DNA of 56,749 nucleotides from Kiloniella litopenaei (lineage in GTDB: Bacteria; Pseudomonadota; Alphaproteobacteria; Kiloniellales; Kiloniellaceae). Under the pieces are notes generated by a model. It was given only the letters and a program-made list of their open reading frames with translations. It was not told the origin of the DNA and did not search any database. This document shows positions 44,829 through 53,635 of the stretch, piece by piece (the stretch's first letter is position 1; each line of letters begins with the position of its first letter). The stretch lies in assembly GCF_000982415.1 (NCBI RefSeq), contig NZ_LANI01000027.1, positions 1 to 56,749 on the forward strand, given 5' to 3'. A program made the translations under genes and the position numbers.

Positions 44829-44978
44829 AGCTCAAATAAAAAGCTTCTTATCTCAACAGGTTGTTTACAGATACAAAACCGGGTTTTAGACTGTCCCAAT
44901 CTTGCCATACTCTGCTGTTAGGTATATGGCGAATTGATTAGTTTATTGACCAAACAGATAGAGTGAAGCTTACGCTCC

Positions 44979-45119
44979 ATGAAGAAATTCGGCCTTTTTG
45001 TCTTTGTTATCCTGATCGGTGCTTTGCTCGCTGGGGGAGTTTTCCTTTTAACGTGGGATATTCCTGCACCCTCTACAAACGTGGAAAAGGTCATTCCCAA
45101 TGATCGTCTCACAAAATAA
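44979..45119 (+). CDS. 46-residue single-pass membrane protein
   Basis: Short gene: MKKFGLFVFVILIGALLAGG, then VFLLTWDIPAPSTNVEKVIPNDRLTK. One N-terminal membrane helix or uncleaved signal is followed by a periplasmic tail with the WDIPAP...VEKVIPxDR motif, which I recall as conserved in many alphaproteobacteria at this position. Function unknown. Its last 20 bp overlap the start of the 609-residue gene, implying coupled translation. It is too short for ordinary gene-finding thresholds. Confidence 0.8.
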   Translation: MKKFGLFVFVILIGALLAGGVFLLTWDIPAPSTNVEKVIPNDRLTK

Positions 45120-46929
45120 GATGCCCTTTACATTGTCTAAGTTCGGGAAATGGGCAAAATCCGGCAAGTTTTGCAAAGCTGCCTTGCGGTTTTCCGTAGC
45201 CGCATTGGCTGTCGGTATTGGTGGATCTGCCTATGCGCAGACGCAATTGATTCCACAACAACCCGCGCCTAGTCCATCAGTAACGGAATCCCCTGTTCCC
45301 TCAACGATAGAGAGTAATCCGATCAGCTCGGGCGGGATACAGGTTGATAGCCTTGGCGGCCTTGATTTGGATAGTATTGGAACGCTCAGCCCGGGACAGG
45401 GCGGGCTTGGTTACGATATGTGGCGACAAAGCTCTCTTCAGGATGTTTTTTCGCTGATCACGCAGATGCCAGTGAGCTACAATTCTGCTGTCGGAAACAA
45501 TCTTGCCAAGCGTCTTTTGTTATCAAGTGCCGGGCGACCATTGGATGATAAACCCCTGCAGAGTGCACAAAGTCTTCTATCTCTTCGGTTGGAAAAACTT
45601 GCTGAATTAGGGGCCTATACAGACCTTGATAATCTTTTCCAACGTATCCCGACCCGTTCAGATAACGAGCAGCAGGCCCGATATCGAAGTGATAGTTTGT
45701 TGATGACGGGAAAAAACGGCGATGCGTGCCAGGTTATCCGGGGAATGTCTGCGACTGGTAAAGATAGTTACTGGATACGTGGCATGGTCTATTGCCACTT
45801 TCTGCAAAAGCAAGTTGACCAAGCGCTTTTGAGTTTGGATTTACTGAGAGAAACAGGCGAAGACGCTGATCCATTATTTGAAGAGCTTGCCCTCGCTGCG
45901 TCTGGGGCAAACATCAAGATTTCCGGGAAAAGCGCCGGACGGGTTGAACCTATTCACTGGGCACTGGCCGCCCTTTCCGGGGCGCAACTTTCAGAAGATC
46001 TGGACAATTTTCTTAATCCGGGTGTGCGGAATGCTTTGATCCAATCTGAAAATTATCCTTTGGAACGACGGGTTTATGCTGCTGAAGCTGCTGTCACAAG
46101 TGGGGTTTTATCACCTGATGTTCTTATTGATTTGTATAGTGGTTATGCCTTTGAACCTGAAGAGATTGATGCAGCGGTTGGCGGCCAGATAAAACGAGAA
46201 GGACCAGCTCTGCGCGCTCTGTTTTTACAGGCAGCCCAGCTACAGGCTGTTCCCGCTGCGAGGGCCGAAATTGTAAAAGCTGCGCTGGACCAGGCGGCAG
46301 AAGATGGAACCGGTTTCTTGATGTCTCGGGTTATCGCAGATTTAGTGACGGAAATTCCACACTCTTCTGATTTGACTTGGTTTGCGTTACCTGCCGGGCG
46401 AACTCTTTATTTGGCGGGACAGCGTGAACGGGCTGATGCCTGGTTACTTCTGGCGCGCCAGTATATGTTGAGCGAAGAAACCGCCGCTGCAAATTTGACT
46501 TCCCTTTGGCCCTATGCACGTCTTTCCGGTATGGAAGGCGGGGAACGATACGGTACTTTAAAGGGATGGGCATCCGCACAAAGTGGTATTGGCCCGGAAG
46601 TATTGAACCAACAATTGGTGATGTTACGTTCTTGTATGCAGGCCCTTGGTGAAAATACACGTCTGAGCTGGGGCGAGCTTGCTTCGTTGGAAATCGCATC
46701 ACCCGGTTTGGCTCCGTCGGCTGCTCTGCTGTATGGACTGAAAGATGCCCAAAACGGCGGACGTTTGGCAGAGGTTGTTCTTTTAAGCCTGATTATTTTG
46801 GGTGAAGAGGGCCCAAGTGATACACATAGCCTAGCCTTGGGCGGTGTTGTGGAAGCACTTTATTCTGTTGGTTTGCAAGACGAAGCACGTTCGTTGGCAA
46901 TTGAAGCCGCTGTTCTCAGTGGTATCTAG
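45100..46929 (+). CDS. Exported helical-repeat protein of unknown function
   Basis: 609 residues. A Sec signal (FSVAALAVGIGGSAYAQT, cleavage near 47) is followed by a Pro/Ser-rich linker, a Gly-rich stretch (GGLDLDSIGTLSPGQGG), then about 480 residues of predicted helices with a TPR/Sel1-like feel (KLAELGAYTDLDNLFQRI; GDACQVIRGMSATGKDSYWIRGMVYCHFLQKQVDQALLSLDLL). I do not recognise a named family. AAAAGG 9 nt upstream supports the ATG at 45100; an ATG at 45121 is also possible. It sits in a run with the 46-residue membrane protein and xerD, and is probably a periplasmic or outer-membrane-associated partner of the small protein. Confidence 0.7.
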   Translation: MIVSQNKMPFTLSKFGKWAKSGKFCKAALRFSVAALAVGIGGSAYAQTQLIPQQPAPSPSVTESPVPSTIESNPISSGGIQVDSLGGLDLDSIGTLSPGQGGLGYDMWRQSSLQDVFSLITQMPVSYNSAVGNNLAKRLLLSSAGRPLDDKPLQSAQSLLSLRLEKLAELGAYTDLDNLFQRIPTRSDNEQQARYRSDSLLMTGKNGDACQVIRGMSATGKDSYWIRGMVYCHFLQKQVDQALLSLDLLRETGEDADPLFEELALAASGANIKISGKSAGRVEPIHWALAALSGAQLSEDLDNFLNPGVRNALIQSENYPLERRVYAAEAAVTSGVLSPDVLIDLYSGYAFEPEEIDAAVGGQIKREGPALRALFLQAAQLQAVPAARAEIVKAALDQAAEDGTGFLMSRVIADLVTEIPHSSDLTWFALPAGRTLYLAGQRERADAWLLLARQYMLSEETAAANLTSLWPYARLSGMEGGERYGTLKGWASAQSGIGPEVLNQQLVMLRSCMQALGENTRLSWGELASLEIASPGLAPSAALLYGLKDAQNGGRLAEVVLLSLIILGEEGPSDTHSLALGGVVEALYSVGLQDEARSLAIEAAVLSGI

Positions 46930-46946
46930 TTGATGGCTGGTGTTTG

Positions 46947-47888
46947 ATGTCTTCTGCATCCAGAATCTCCATTTTTCTGGAGATGATGTCAGCAGAACGC
47001 GGTGCTAGCCAGAACACGCTAGAAGCCTATGAACGGGATCTGGTCAGGTTTGACGAATTTTTGTCGGGTGGGCGCAAGGATCTTGCCAGCGTTGAAGTCT
47101 CTGATATTCGCAACTATCTGGCTGATCTGACTTCTGAGGGATTAAGCGCTCGAACACAGGCCCGGCATCTTTCTTCTTTGAAACAGTTTTACCTGTTCCT
47201 TATGGAAGAAGGCATCCGGCAAGATAACCCTGTTGCAGAAATTGGCACGCCACGTATGGCGCAATCCCTACCAAAATTTCTTTCTGTGAAAGATACAGAT
47301 GCCCTTCTTCAAACTGCGCAGAAAGATCAGACAGACGAAGGTTTGCGTCTTTGCGCGTTGATTGAGTTGCTCTATGCAACAGGGATGCGGGTGAGTGAGC
47401 TGGTCTCTTTGAAAGTATCCCAAACACAGCGAGATCCCCGTATTCTAACGGTGATGGGTAAGGGGAATAAAGAGCGGCTTGTGCCTCTTAGTCCTCAGGC
47501 ACGTGAGGCACTGGATCGGTATCTTCTGATCCGGGGCAACTTTCTACCCAATCTGGAACGGGATCATTCTAAAGGTACGGAATGGGCTAACGATACGGGA
47601 TGGGTTTTTCCTTCTCGCGGGAAGAGTGGCTACTTGACGCGTCATCGCGTCGGTCAGCTTCTAAAAGAGTTGGCCATAAAGAGTGGCATCATGCCATCCA
47701 AAGTATCCCCACATGTTTTGCGTCACGCTTTTGCGACCCATTTGTTGGAAAATGGCGCTGATTTGAGATCTGTCCAAAAGATGTTGGGGCATTCTGATAT
47801 TTCAACAACCCAGATCTATACACATGTTTTACAAGAACGTCTGCAAAAGCTGGTGTTTGAAAAACATCCCTTGTCCTCAAAGTCCTGA
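46947..47888 (+). CDS. xerD: Site-specific tyrosine recombinase
   Basis: 313 residues from the ATG at 46947 (a TTG just before it is unlikely). With XerC it resolves chromosome dimers at dif under FtsK control. The core-binding N-domain is ERGASQNTLEAYERDL...; the catalytic residues are all visible: Arg in ATGMRVSELVSL, Lys in MGKGNKERLVPL, and HVLRHAFATHLLENGADL, LGHSDISTTQIYTHV giving His, Arg, His and the Tyr nucleophile. XerD fits better than XerC by context (followed by accA, a recurrent neighbour) and by the motif IYTHV. Confidence 0.93.
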   Translation: MSSASRISIFLEMMSAERGASQNTLEAYERDLVRFDEFLSGGRKDLASVEVSDIRNYLADLTSEGLSARTQARHLSSLKQFYLFLMEEGIRQDNPVAEIGTPRMAQSLPKFLSVKDTDALLQTAQKDQTDEGLRLCALIELLYATGMRVSELVSLKVSQTQRDPRILTVMGKGNKERLVPLSPQAREALDRYLLIRGNFLPNLERDHSKGTEWANDTGWVFPSRGKSGYLTRHRVGQLLKELAIKSGIMPSKVSPHVLRHAFATHLLENGADLRSVQKMLGHSDISTTQIYTHVLQERLQKLVFEKHPLSSKS

Positions 47889-48136
47889 TCTCTTGCAGAT
47901 TATGGAGTTGTCATAGAGTTATGGCCGCGCCTTAGGTCTGGATGAGGCAACTCCTTTGAGTGGGTTCTGGACGAACACTGACGACATTCCATTTACAAAG
48001 TTTCTTACAATTTTTGTTTCTTACAAATTTTCGGTGAGCTTGACAGAATTCGTTTGTCAGGTCACAGTTTATGTTGCGGTGCACAATAAGAGTCAGCTGT
48101 CATAGAAAAGTTGACCGGAACCCCAGGGAGTAAGAC

Positions 48137-49132
48137 ATGAGCTTTACGATTCCAGAAGAAACCACTTCACGTCTCAATCGCAGTGAACTGGCTGTACCGG
48201 GAAGTAATCCCGTTTTGTTTGAAAAAGCGGCAGCATCCAAAGCCGATGTGATTTTTTTGGATTTGGAAGATGCGGTTGCGCCGGATGATAAAGAGCAGGC
48301 GCGCAAAAATGTTATTGAGGCAATAAACGATATCGACTGGGGGAATAAAACACTGTCGGTTCGTGTGAATGGTCTGGATACGCCATATATGTATCGGGAT
48401 GTGATTGATGTGCTTGAGCAGGCTGGTGACAGGCTTGATCTGTTTATGATCCCAAAGGTAGGGACAGCGGCGGATATCTATGCTTTGGATATGCTTTGCA
48501 CCCAGGTTGAAACCGCGAAAGGTCGCAAGAAAGCCGTCGGTTTTGAAATGATCATCGAAACGGCTCTTGGTATGCAAAATATCAATGAAATCGCAGCTGC
48601 TTCGAAGCGAAATGAAAGTCTGCATTTTGGTGTTGCAGACTATGCGGCATCAACAAAAGCCAGAACGACAGGTATCGGCGGACCAAACCCGATGTATGGT
48701 GTTTTAACGGATGTTGATGGTGATTCACCTAGAGATTTCCACTGGGGTGATATGTGGCACTATGCGATTGCGCGTATGGTCGTTGCTGCACGTGCGAACG
48801 GTCTTCGAGCTATAGATGGTCCTTTTGGTGATTTTTCCGATCCAGAAGGGTATCGCGCCCAGGCTAACAGAGCGACAATTCTGGGCTGTGAAGGAAAGTG
48901 GGCCATCCACCCAAATCAGATTGGCATTGCGAATGAAGTAAACAGCCCGTCAGAAGCCGAAGTGAACAAAGCCAATCGCATTCTTGAAGCCATGGAACAG
49001 GCCCAGCGTGAAGGTAAAGGTGCCGTTTCGTTGGATGGGCGGCTTATTGATATCGCCTCTATTCGACAGGCGAGCGTAATGGTCGAAAAAGCCAAAGAGA
49101 TTGCCTTGGCGGATGCCGCCTCTGAGACTTGA
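48137..49132 (+). CDS. HpcH/HpaI-family CoA lyase, malyl-CoA lyase type
   Basis: 331 residues. It should cleave (S)-malyl-CoA to acetyl-CoA and glyoxylate, or beta-methylmalyl-CoA to propanoyl-CoA and glyoxylate. Motifs: RSELAVPGSNPVLFEKAAAS, DVIFLDLEDAVAPDDK (metal Glu/Asp), RVNGLDTPY, GFEMIIETALGMQNI, and GCEGKWAIHPNQI typical of Mcl1. The propanoyl-CoA branch would connect to the mutase elsewhere in the window. It is 248 bp after xerD, with its own terminator. Confidence 0.87.
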   Translation: MSFTIPEETTSRLNRSELAVPGSNPVLFEKAAASKADVIFLDLEDAVAPDDKEQARKNVIEAINDIDWGNKTLSVRVNGLDTPYMYRDVIDVLEQAGDRLDLFMIPKVGTAADIYALDMLCTQVETAKGRKKAVGFEMIIETALGMQNINEIAAASKRNESLHFGVADYAASTKARTTGIGGPNPMYGVLTDVDGDSPRDFHWGDMWHYAIARMVVAARANGLRAIDGPFGDFSDPEGYRAQANRATILGCEGKWAIHPNQIGIANEVNSPSEAEVNKANRILEAMEQAQREGKGAVSLDGRLIDIASIRQASVMVEKAKEIALADAASET

Positions 49133-49160
49133 GGCCTGACAACAGAGGTTCATTTTTCGA

Positions 49161-49192
49161 CAAAGGTCGGTTTTTTAAAGAACTGGCCTTTG
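49161..49192 (+). terminator. Terminator after the CoA lyase gene
   Basis: 12-bp stem (49161-49172 / 49181-49192) with two G-U wobbles and an 8-nt loop, followed by a T-rich CTCTTTATGG. It starts 28 bp after the stop codon. Confidence 0.6.
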
Positions 49193-49335
49193 CTCTTTAT
49201 GGCTCTTTGCTATGTTGAACAGAGAACACTTTAGGTCATCATAATAAAGCTAAAACTTGAAATTGTGCGCTTGAAAGGTACTATGCGACGACTATATTTG
49301 TTGACTGATTTTCACGATGTGATAGACAACGCCCT

Positions 49336-50292
49336 ATGCAAAATTTCCTAGATTTCGAAAAACCGATTGCTGAGCTTGCTGGTAAGATTGAAGGCCTGCG
49401 GCATCTGTCTGACAGCAGCAGTGATGTGAACATTGCCGAAGAAGTTTCCAAGCTGGAAGCAAAGGCTGACAAGCTGTTGCGCCAAACTTACGCAAAGCTG
49501 AGTCCGTGGCAAAAAACACTTGTTGCACGCCATCCTGACCGTCCTCATTGCAAGGACTATATCGAGGCGCTGATCGAAGACTATACACCGTTGGCCGGGG
49601 ATCGGGCGTTCGCCGAAGATTTCGCCATTTTGGGGGGCTTGGGGCGCTTTCGTGGTCAATCCGTTGTTGTGATTGGTCAGGAAAAAGGCGCAGACATGCA
49701 CAGTCGTGTGAAGCACAACTTCGGCATGGCGCGTCCCGAAGGTTACCGTAAGGCACAGCGGTTGATGGATATGGCAGAACGCTTTGATCTGCCTGTTATT
49801 ACTTTGGTTGATACGGCTGGTGCTTACCCGGGTGTTGGGGCCGAAGAACGCGGTCAATCCGAAGCGATTGCTCGAAGCATTGAAAAGTGCCTTGCGATCA
49901 AGGTTCCGCTTGTTTCTGCTGTTATTGGTGAGGGTGGATCTGGTGGTGCTATTGCCTTGGCGGCTGCAAATACCGTGTTGATGCTAGAACATTCAATCTA
50001 TTCTGTGATTTCTCCCGAAGGCTGTGCCTCTATCCTCTGGCGTTCTGGTGATCAGGCCAAAGAGGCTGCGGAAGCTCTGAAGCTGACAGCGCAGGATCTG
50101 GAAACGCTGGGTGTTATCGATGAAGTGATCGCAGAGCCAATGGGTGGTGCGCATCGGGCCAAAGATGTTTGTATTGCTGCTTTGGGCGATAGCATCGAAA
50201 AGCACTTACAAGAATTGTCCCAGTTCGGTGGGGCAGAGCTTCGTCAGAAACGCCGGGACAAGTTCCTGGAGATGGGGCAAAAAGGTCTCTGA
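49336..50292 (+). CDS. accA: Acetyl-CoA carboxylase carboxyltransferase subunit alpha
   Basis: 318 residues. With AccD it transfers the carboxyl group from biotin to acetyl-CoA, the first step of fatty-acid synthesis. Typical AccA sequence: [94 protein letters not shown], and [12 protein letters not shown]. Monocistronic with a strong terminator. Confidence 0.97.
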   Translation: MQNFLDFEKPIAELAGKIEGLRHLSDSSSDVNIAEEVSKLEAKADKLLRQTYAKLSPWQKTLVARHPDRPHCKDYIEALIEDYTPLAGDRAFAEDFAILGGLGRFRGQSVVVIGQEKGADMHSRVKHNFGMARPEGYRKAQRLMDMAERFDLPVITLVDTAGAYPGVGAEERGQSEAIARSIEKCLAIKVPLVSAVIGEGGSGGAIALAAANTVLMLEHSIYSVISPEGCASILWRSGDQAKEAAEALKLTAQDLETLGVIDEVIAEPMGGAHRAKDVCIAALGDSIEKHLQELSQFGGAELRQKRRDKFLEMGQKGL

Positions 50293-50312
50293 CTTTTGTC
50301 ATGAGTTATGTG

Positions 50313-50339
50313 AAAGGCCGCTTTTCAGCGGCCTTTTTT
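50313..50339 (+). terminator. accA intrinsic terminator
   Basis: Perfect 9-bp stem AAAGGCCGC / GCGGCCTTT with loop TTTTCA, followed by TTT. It starts 20 bp after the accA stop. Confidence 0.92.
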
Positions 50340-50369
50340 ATGCGTGGTTAAAATCTGCAGATTAAGAGC

Positions 50370-50417
50370 TTTTAAGCTGGGGCAATATTAACATTTTAAG
50401 CTGGGGCAATATCAACA
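50370..50417. repeat. 24-bp tandem duplication covering the 3' end of the molybdoenzyme gene
   Basis: Two adjacent 24-bp copies (50370-50393 and 50394-50417) differ at one base (T versus C at position 20). The second copy encodes the C-terminus VDIAPA plus stop on -; the first repeats the same words just past the stop, ending NIAPA-stop in the same frame. Confidence 0.9.
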
Positions 50418-52456
50418 AATGTATCATTGTAACAGGCCCCGGACATGATATCTGTTCTGGTTTCTGAATTGATCAGAGCATTCACCGTTTGACCGGAAGC
50501 ACTCGATTTTAGCCATGTACCCTTTGGTGAATAAAGTACGCCGGGTTTTACCTTGTTGGTCACTTTAGCCAGTAGAATAACTTCCCCCAAGGTATTCCAT
50601 ATTTTGACCTTTGAGTTGTCCGTAATACCCTTTGCCTGAGCATCTTGTGGATGAATTTCAATTTGCTCTATGGATATTGAATCTTCGTGTCCGCCAAAGG
50701 TTGCGTTTGTCCGTTTGCTGGATGATGGGGAGATCAAGGCAAAGGGAAGATCCTGTGGCACCTCTTCATAGCGCGGAAGACCATATCCGAACTGCTGTTC
50801 CAGGTGTTCCGAGTAAAGCTCTATCTTGCCCGTTTTTGTGGCCGGAAAGACCGTTTTACACATGATAAGTTCCTGATCGTTTTTTGCCAGCATAGGCAAA
50901 GACCGATCCAGAGGAACTTCACTGGGGCGAACTCCTTTCATCTGGGGCGCTGTCGGATCGTAAGCCTCATCCATCAGCTGGTAATCGTCCGCTTTAAAGA
51001 GATCATCGCTAAATCCAAATCGTGCAGCGAGACGGCGGAAAATTTCTGTATTAGGGAGAGAATGCCCCACGGTAGGGATAACAGGTTCAGCTCTTTGCAG
51101 ATGGGCCTGACCATAGGCGGCATAGATATCCGGAAATTCAAAATGGCTTGATGCGGGTAGAACAACATCAGCATAAGCCATGCTGTCGTTCATCTCTACA
51201 TCACAACCGACGATAAAGATATCTTCCCGACTAAGAGCCCGACGCATCCTGTTTTGGTCAGGGTGGGTACAAACCGGATTGTGGTTATAGATAAAAACCG
51301 CTTTGATCGGTGGTGCCAGACGATCGTCGAGTATGTGTTTCGCAACATCGACGATGTTGAGCATTCGGGTTCCTTCGGGTACTAGATCCGGGCGTCTTAG
51401 TTTGCTGGTTGTGGCTGGGAATGCGAGACCTTGTTTGGCAATAACACCAGCCCCGGCCCTTCCCATGTTACCCGTTATGACCTGAAGCGCCATTGCGGCA
51501 CGAATAGACGATCCGCCGGAATGGCCACGTTCTGCGCCGTTACCAACCGACATGGAAACATTCTTCGCCGCTGTATAGATGTGCAGGAATTCTTGAATCT
51601 GTTCCATGGGGATTTCGCAAATCCTGGCGGCATCGTCCAGAGAATATTCTTTTGCTGCCTCTAGATATGCTTCAATTCCATGAACCCAATGGTTAATAAA
51701 ATCAGTGTCGAGTGCAGAACGCTTTTCCAGTTCAGCGGCCAGTGCCAAGAAGAGAACGATATCAGTGCCGGGTTTGATCTGAATATAGAGGTCAGCCTGC
51801 TCGGCAATTTTCACTTTCTTGGGGTCAATGACGATCAGCTTAGCCCCATTCTTTTTGGCCGCTTTAATGATCCGTGCTAGATGCAAGTTTGAAACAGTGA
51901 CGTTATTGCTGGCGACAACAATCAGATCTGATTTAACCGCCTGTTCCGGTTCCATGCCGGGGGCATTCCCAAACAGGCTGGTGTAGGCAGTTCCTCGCAC
52001 AGCACCACAAAGGGGGCCTCTGTCGAGTTGGCTTGCGCCTAGTTTATGGAAAAAGCGAAAATCCATAGAACCGCCAGCAAGCTGTCCGTGAGGGCCTGCG
52101 TAGTTTAGGGGGAGCACGGATTCAGGACCATACTTTTCAATAGCAGCATTTAAGCCGTTATATATACGATCAAGGGCTTCATCCCAGCTGATGGGTGTAT
52201 ATTCCAATGATCCTTTTGGACCCGTCCGCAAAAGTGGCTGCGTTAAACGGCGTTCGCCATGAATGAAGTCTGGATAGTAGTCCGAGACCTTTTTGCATAT
52301 AGCACCAGCAGTGTAGGGATTGGCATCAGAACCACGGACCTGAATGATGTGCTTTCCATCCGTTAGGACGGACAAACTACAGGTGTCTGGGCAATCAAGA
52401 GGACAAACACTGGGTTTGTTTTGTAGGGGTGTTGTGGACGCTGTATCCAAGGGCAT
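50396..52456 (-). CDS. Cytoplasmic molybdopterin oxidoreductase
   Basis: 686 residues of the DMSO reductase/formate dehydrogenase superfamily. An N-terminal [4Fe-4S] site C18-x3-C22-x3-C26-x27-C54 is followed by PLLRTGPKGSLEYTPISWDEALDRI, the cofactor domains (RGPLCGAVRGTAY, where the Cys may ligate Mo; VIDPKKVKIAEQADLYIQIKPGTD; GVEMNDS-like VEMNDSMAYADVVLPASSHFE) and the C-terminal dinucleotide-binding barrel (RTNATFGG, VKPGVLYSPKGTW). It has no Tat signal, so it acts in the cytoplasm. The substrate is unknown. It lies 149 bp downstream of, and in the same direction as, the LysR gene. Confidence 0.92.
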   Translation of the reverse strand: MPLDTASTTPLQNKPSVCPLDCPDTCSLSVLTDGKHIIQVRGSDANPYTAGAICKKVSDYYPDFIHGERRLTQPLLRTGPKGSLEYTPISWDEALDRIYNGLNAAIEKYGPESVLPLNYAGPHGQLAGGSMDFRFFHKLGASQLDRGPLCGAVRGTAYTSLFGNAPGMEPEQAVKSDLIVVASNNVTVSNLHLARIIKAAKKNGAKLIVIDPKKVKIAEQADLYIQIKPGTDIVLFLALAAELEKRSALDTDFINHWVHGIEAYLEAAKEYSLDDAARICEIPMEQIQEFLHIYTAAKNVSMSVGNGAERGHSGGSSIRAAMALQVITGNMGRAGAGVIAKQGLAFPATTSKLRRPDLVPEGTRMLNIVDVAKHILDDRLAPPIKAVFIYNHNPVCTHPDQNRMRRALSREDIFIVGCDVEMNDSMAYADVVLPASSHFEFPDIYAAYGQAHLQRAEPVIPTVGHSLPNTEIFRRLAARFGFSDDLFKADDYQLMDEAYDPTAPQMKGVRPSEVPLDRSLPMLAKNDQELIMCKTVFPATKTGKIELYSEHLEQQFGYGLPRYEEVPQDLPFALISPSSSKRTNATFGGHEDSISIEQIEIHPQDAQAKGITDNSKVKIWNTLGEVILLAKVTNKVKPGVLYSPKGTWLKSSASGQTVNALINSETRTDIMSGACYNDTFVDIAPA

Positions 52457-52605
52457 TTCTGTTGGCTCCGTACGCGTAGGTCGCGCTTTATCTCATCTTT
52501 CCTGATGTAATCTCTTTGAACTCATGATTACATCTTGCAGGATAGGGCCAATTTGTAGTTCCAGTAGGTCCATTTATTAGAATCGCATGGTACTGCTTTA
52601 CAGAA

Positions 52606-53493
52606 TTAACTATTCAATACTTCTTTAAGTGTTGTCGCCAGAACACTTGTCAGGTCCGGGCGTTGTCCACGGTGTTTTTCAACAAGTGAAACTGTTCGTG
52701 TCGTGCTCGGTTTGCCAAAGGGACGAACCAATAGATTGGTTCTATCTTCCAGACTTGTTTCAGGGACAATTGCAGCGCCCAAGCCTTTGGCCACCATGCG
52801 CTGGATTGCTTCGAGAGAATCAAGTTCCATGACTTCTCTCAGGTTTGCACCTCTGTTTTTGAGGCTCTGTTCGATAACGCGTCCAACCCCGGTTAAATGG
52901 TTGAAGCGAACAAAAGGCAGTTGGCTCAAGAGAGCGATGTCGCCGTCTCTGCTTTTGGCGATTCTTTCATTCTCGGTATTTTTCTGGGCAATAACAACAA
53001 GGCGCTCTTCGCGAAGCTTTGTTGATTTCAGGGCGTCGTCCAGACGCTGGGCCTCGGTGATGATAATGCAGTCCAGCTTCCCCTGTATCAGTTCACGGGT
53101 TAGCTCCGTACTCAACCCACTTTCGAGCCGAACATGCAAACGTGGATGTTCTTGTCCCAGTCGGGCAAGAACCTCTGGTAAAAAGGATGATGTTGCACTG
53201 GGAATAGCCCCCAGTCGCAAGAGGCCGGATAGGTCCCCGGCTTTGGATCCGGCTTCTGGCAAGGAATCATACAGGTTGATAATGTCCTGCGCCTTGCACA
53301 GTAGCCGAATGCCTGTTGGGTTGAGGTCGGGTGGGCGTCGGGTACGATCAAACAACTCAGTTTGTAGTTCATCTTCCAAAGATTTGATCTGCATGCTGAT
53401 TGCGGAATGCGTTAAGCCCAGCTTTTCTGCGGCTGCCTGAAAACTACCCGTTTCAGCAATTTCAATTAACGTGCGAAGCTGGCGAATACCCAT
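52606..53493 (-). CDS. LysR-family transcriptional regulator
   Basis: 295 residues. N-terminal winged HTH (RQLRTLIEIAETGSFQAAAEKLGLTHSAISMQIKSLEDELQTELFDRTRR) and a periplasmic-binding-like effector domain (about 90-295; LLRLGAIPSATSSFLPEVL, KGLGAAIVPETSL). It is divergent from the acyl-CoA dehydrogenase-fold gene, with an AT-rich inverted repeat in the gap, so it most likely controls that gene and the ThDP gene. It may also affect the molybdoenzyme gene downstream. Confidence 0.94.
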   Translation of the reverse strand: MGIRQLRTLIEIAETGSFQAAAEKLGLTHSAISMQIKSLEDELQTELFDRTRRPPDLNPTGIRLLCKAQDIINLYDSLPEAGSKAGDLSGLLRLGAIPSATSSFLPEVLARLGQEHPRLHVRLESGLSTELTRELIQGKLDCIIITEAQRLDDALKSTKLREERLVVIAQKNTENERIAKSRDGDIALLSQLPFVRFNHLTGVGRVIEQSLKNRGANLREVMELDSLEAIQRMVAKGLGAAIVPETSLEDRTNLLVRPFGKPSTTRTVSLVEKHRGQRPDLTSVLATTLKEVLNS

Positions 53494-53504
53494 AAATTAA
53501 CATC

Positions 53505-53531
53505 AAAATAATTGAAGTAAGAAGTTATTTT
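53505..53531. promoter_or_regulatory. AT-rich inverted repeat in the LysR divergent gap
   Basis: AAAATAA (53505-53511) and TTATTTT (53525-53531) are separated by 13 bp; ATCAAA and TTTGAT flank them further out. The size and place fit a LysR-type binding site. Confidence 0.5.
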
Positions 53532-53635
53532 AATTCGTTTGATTTGAAGAAAGCAAGCGCGAGATAATAGAGCCAGTGAATACAAGGGTGAACATAAGCG
53601 CCCTGTTGCCCGGAGAAACCGTATGGAGAGTCCAA

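Noticed and set aside
37520-44978. Direct repeats or integrase marking the edges of the sugar block
   Set aside because: I looked at both edges and saw no matching repeats, tRNA end or transposase; the nearby xerD is the housekeeping dif recombinase.
52703-53440. Long open frame (245 codons) on + inside the LysR gene
   Set aside because: It is fully antisense to a clear LysR gene, has no recognisable domain and no ribosome-binding site; such mirror frames follow from codon bias.
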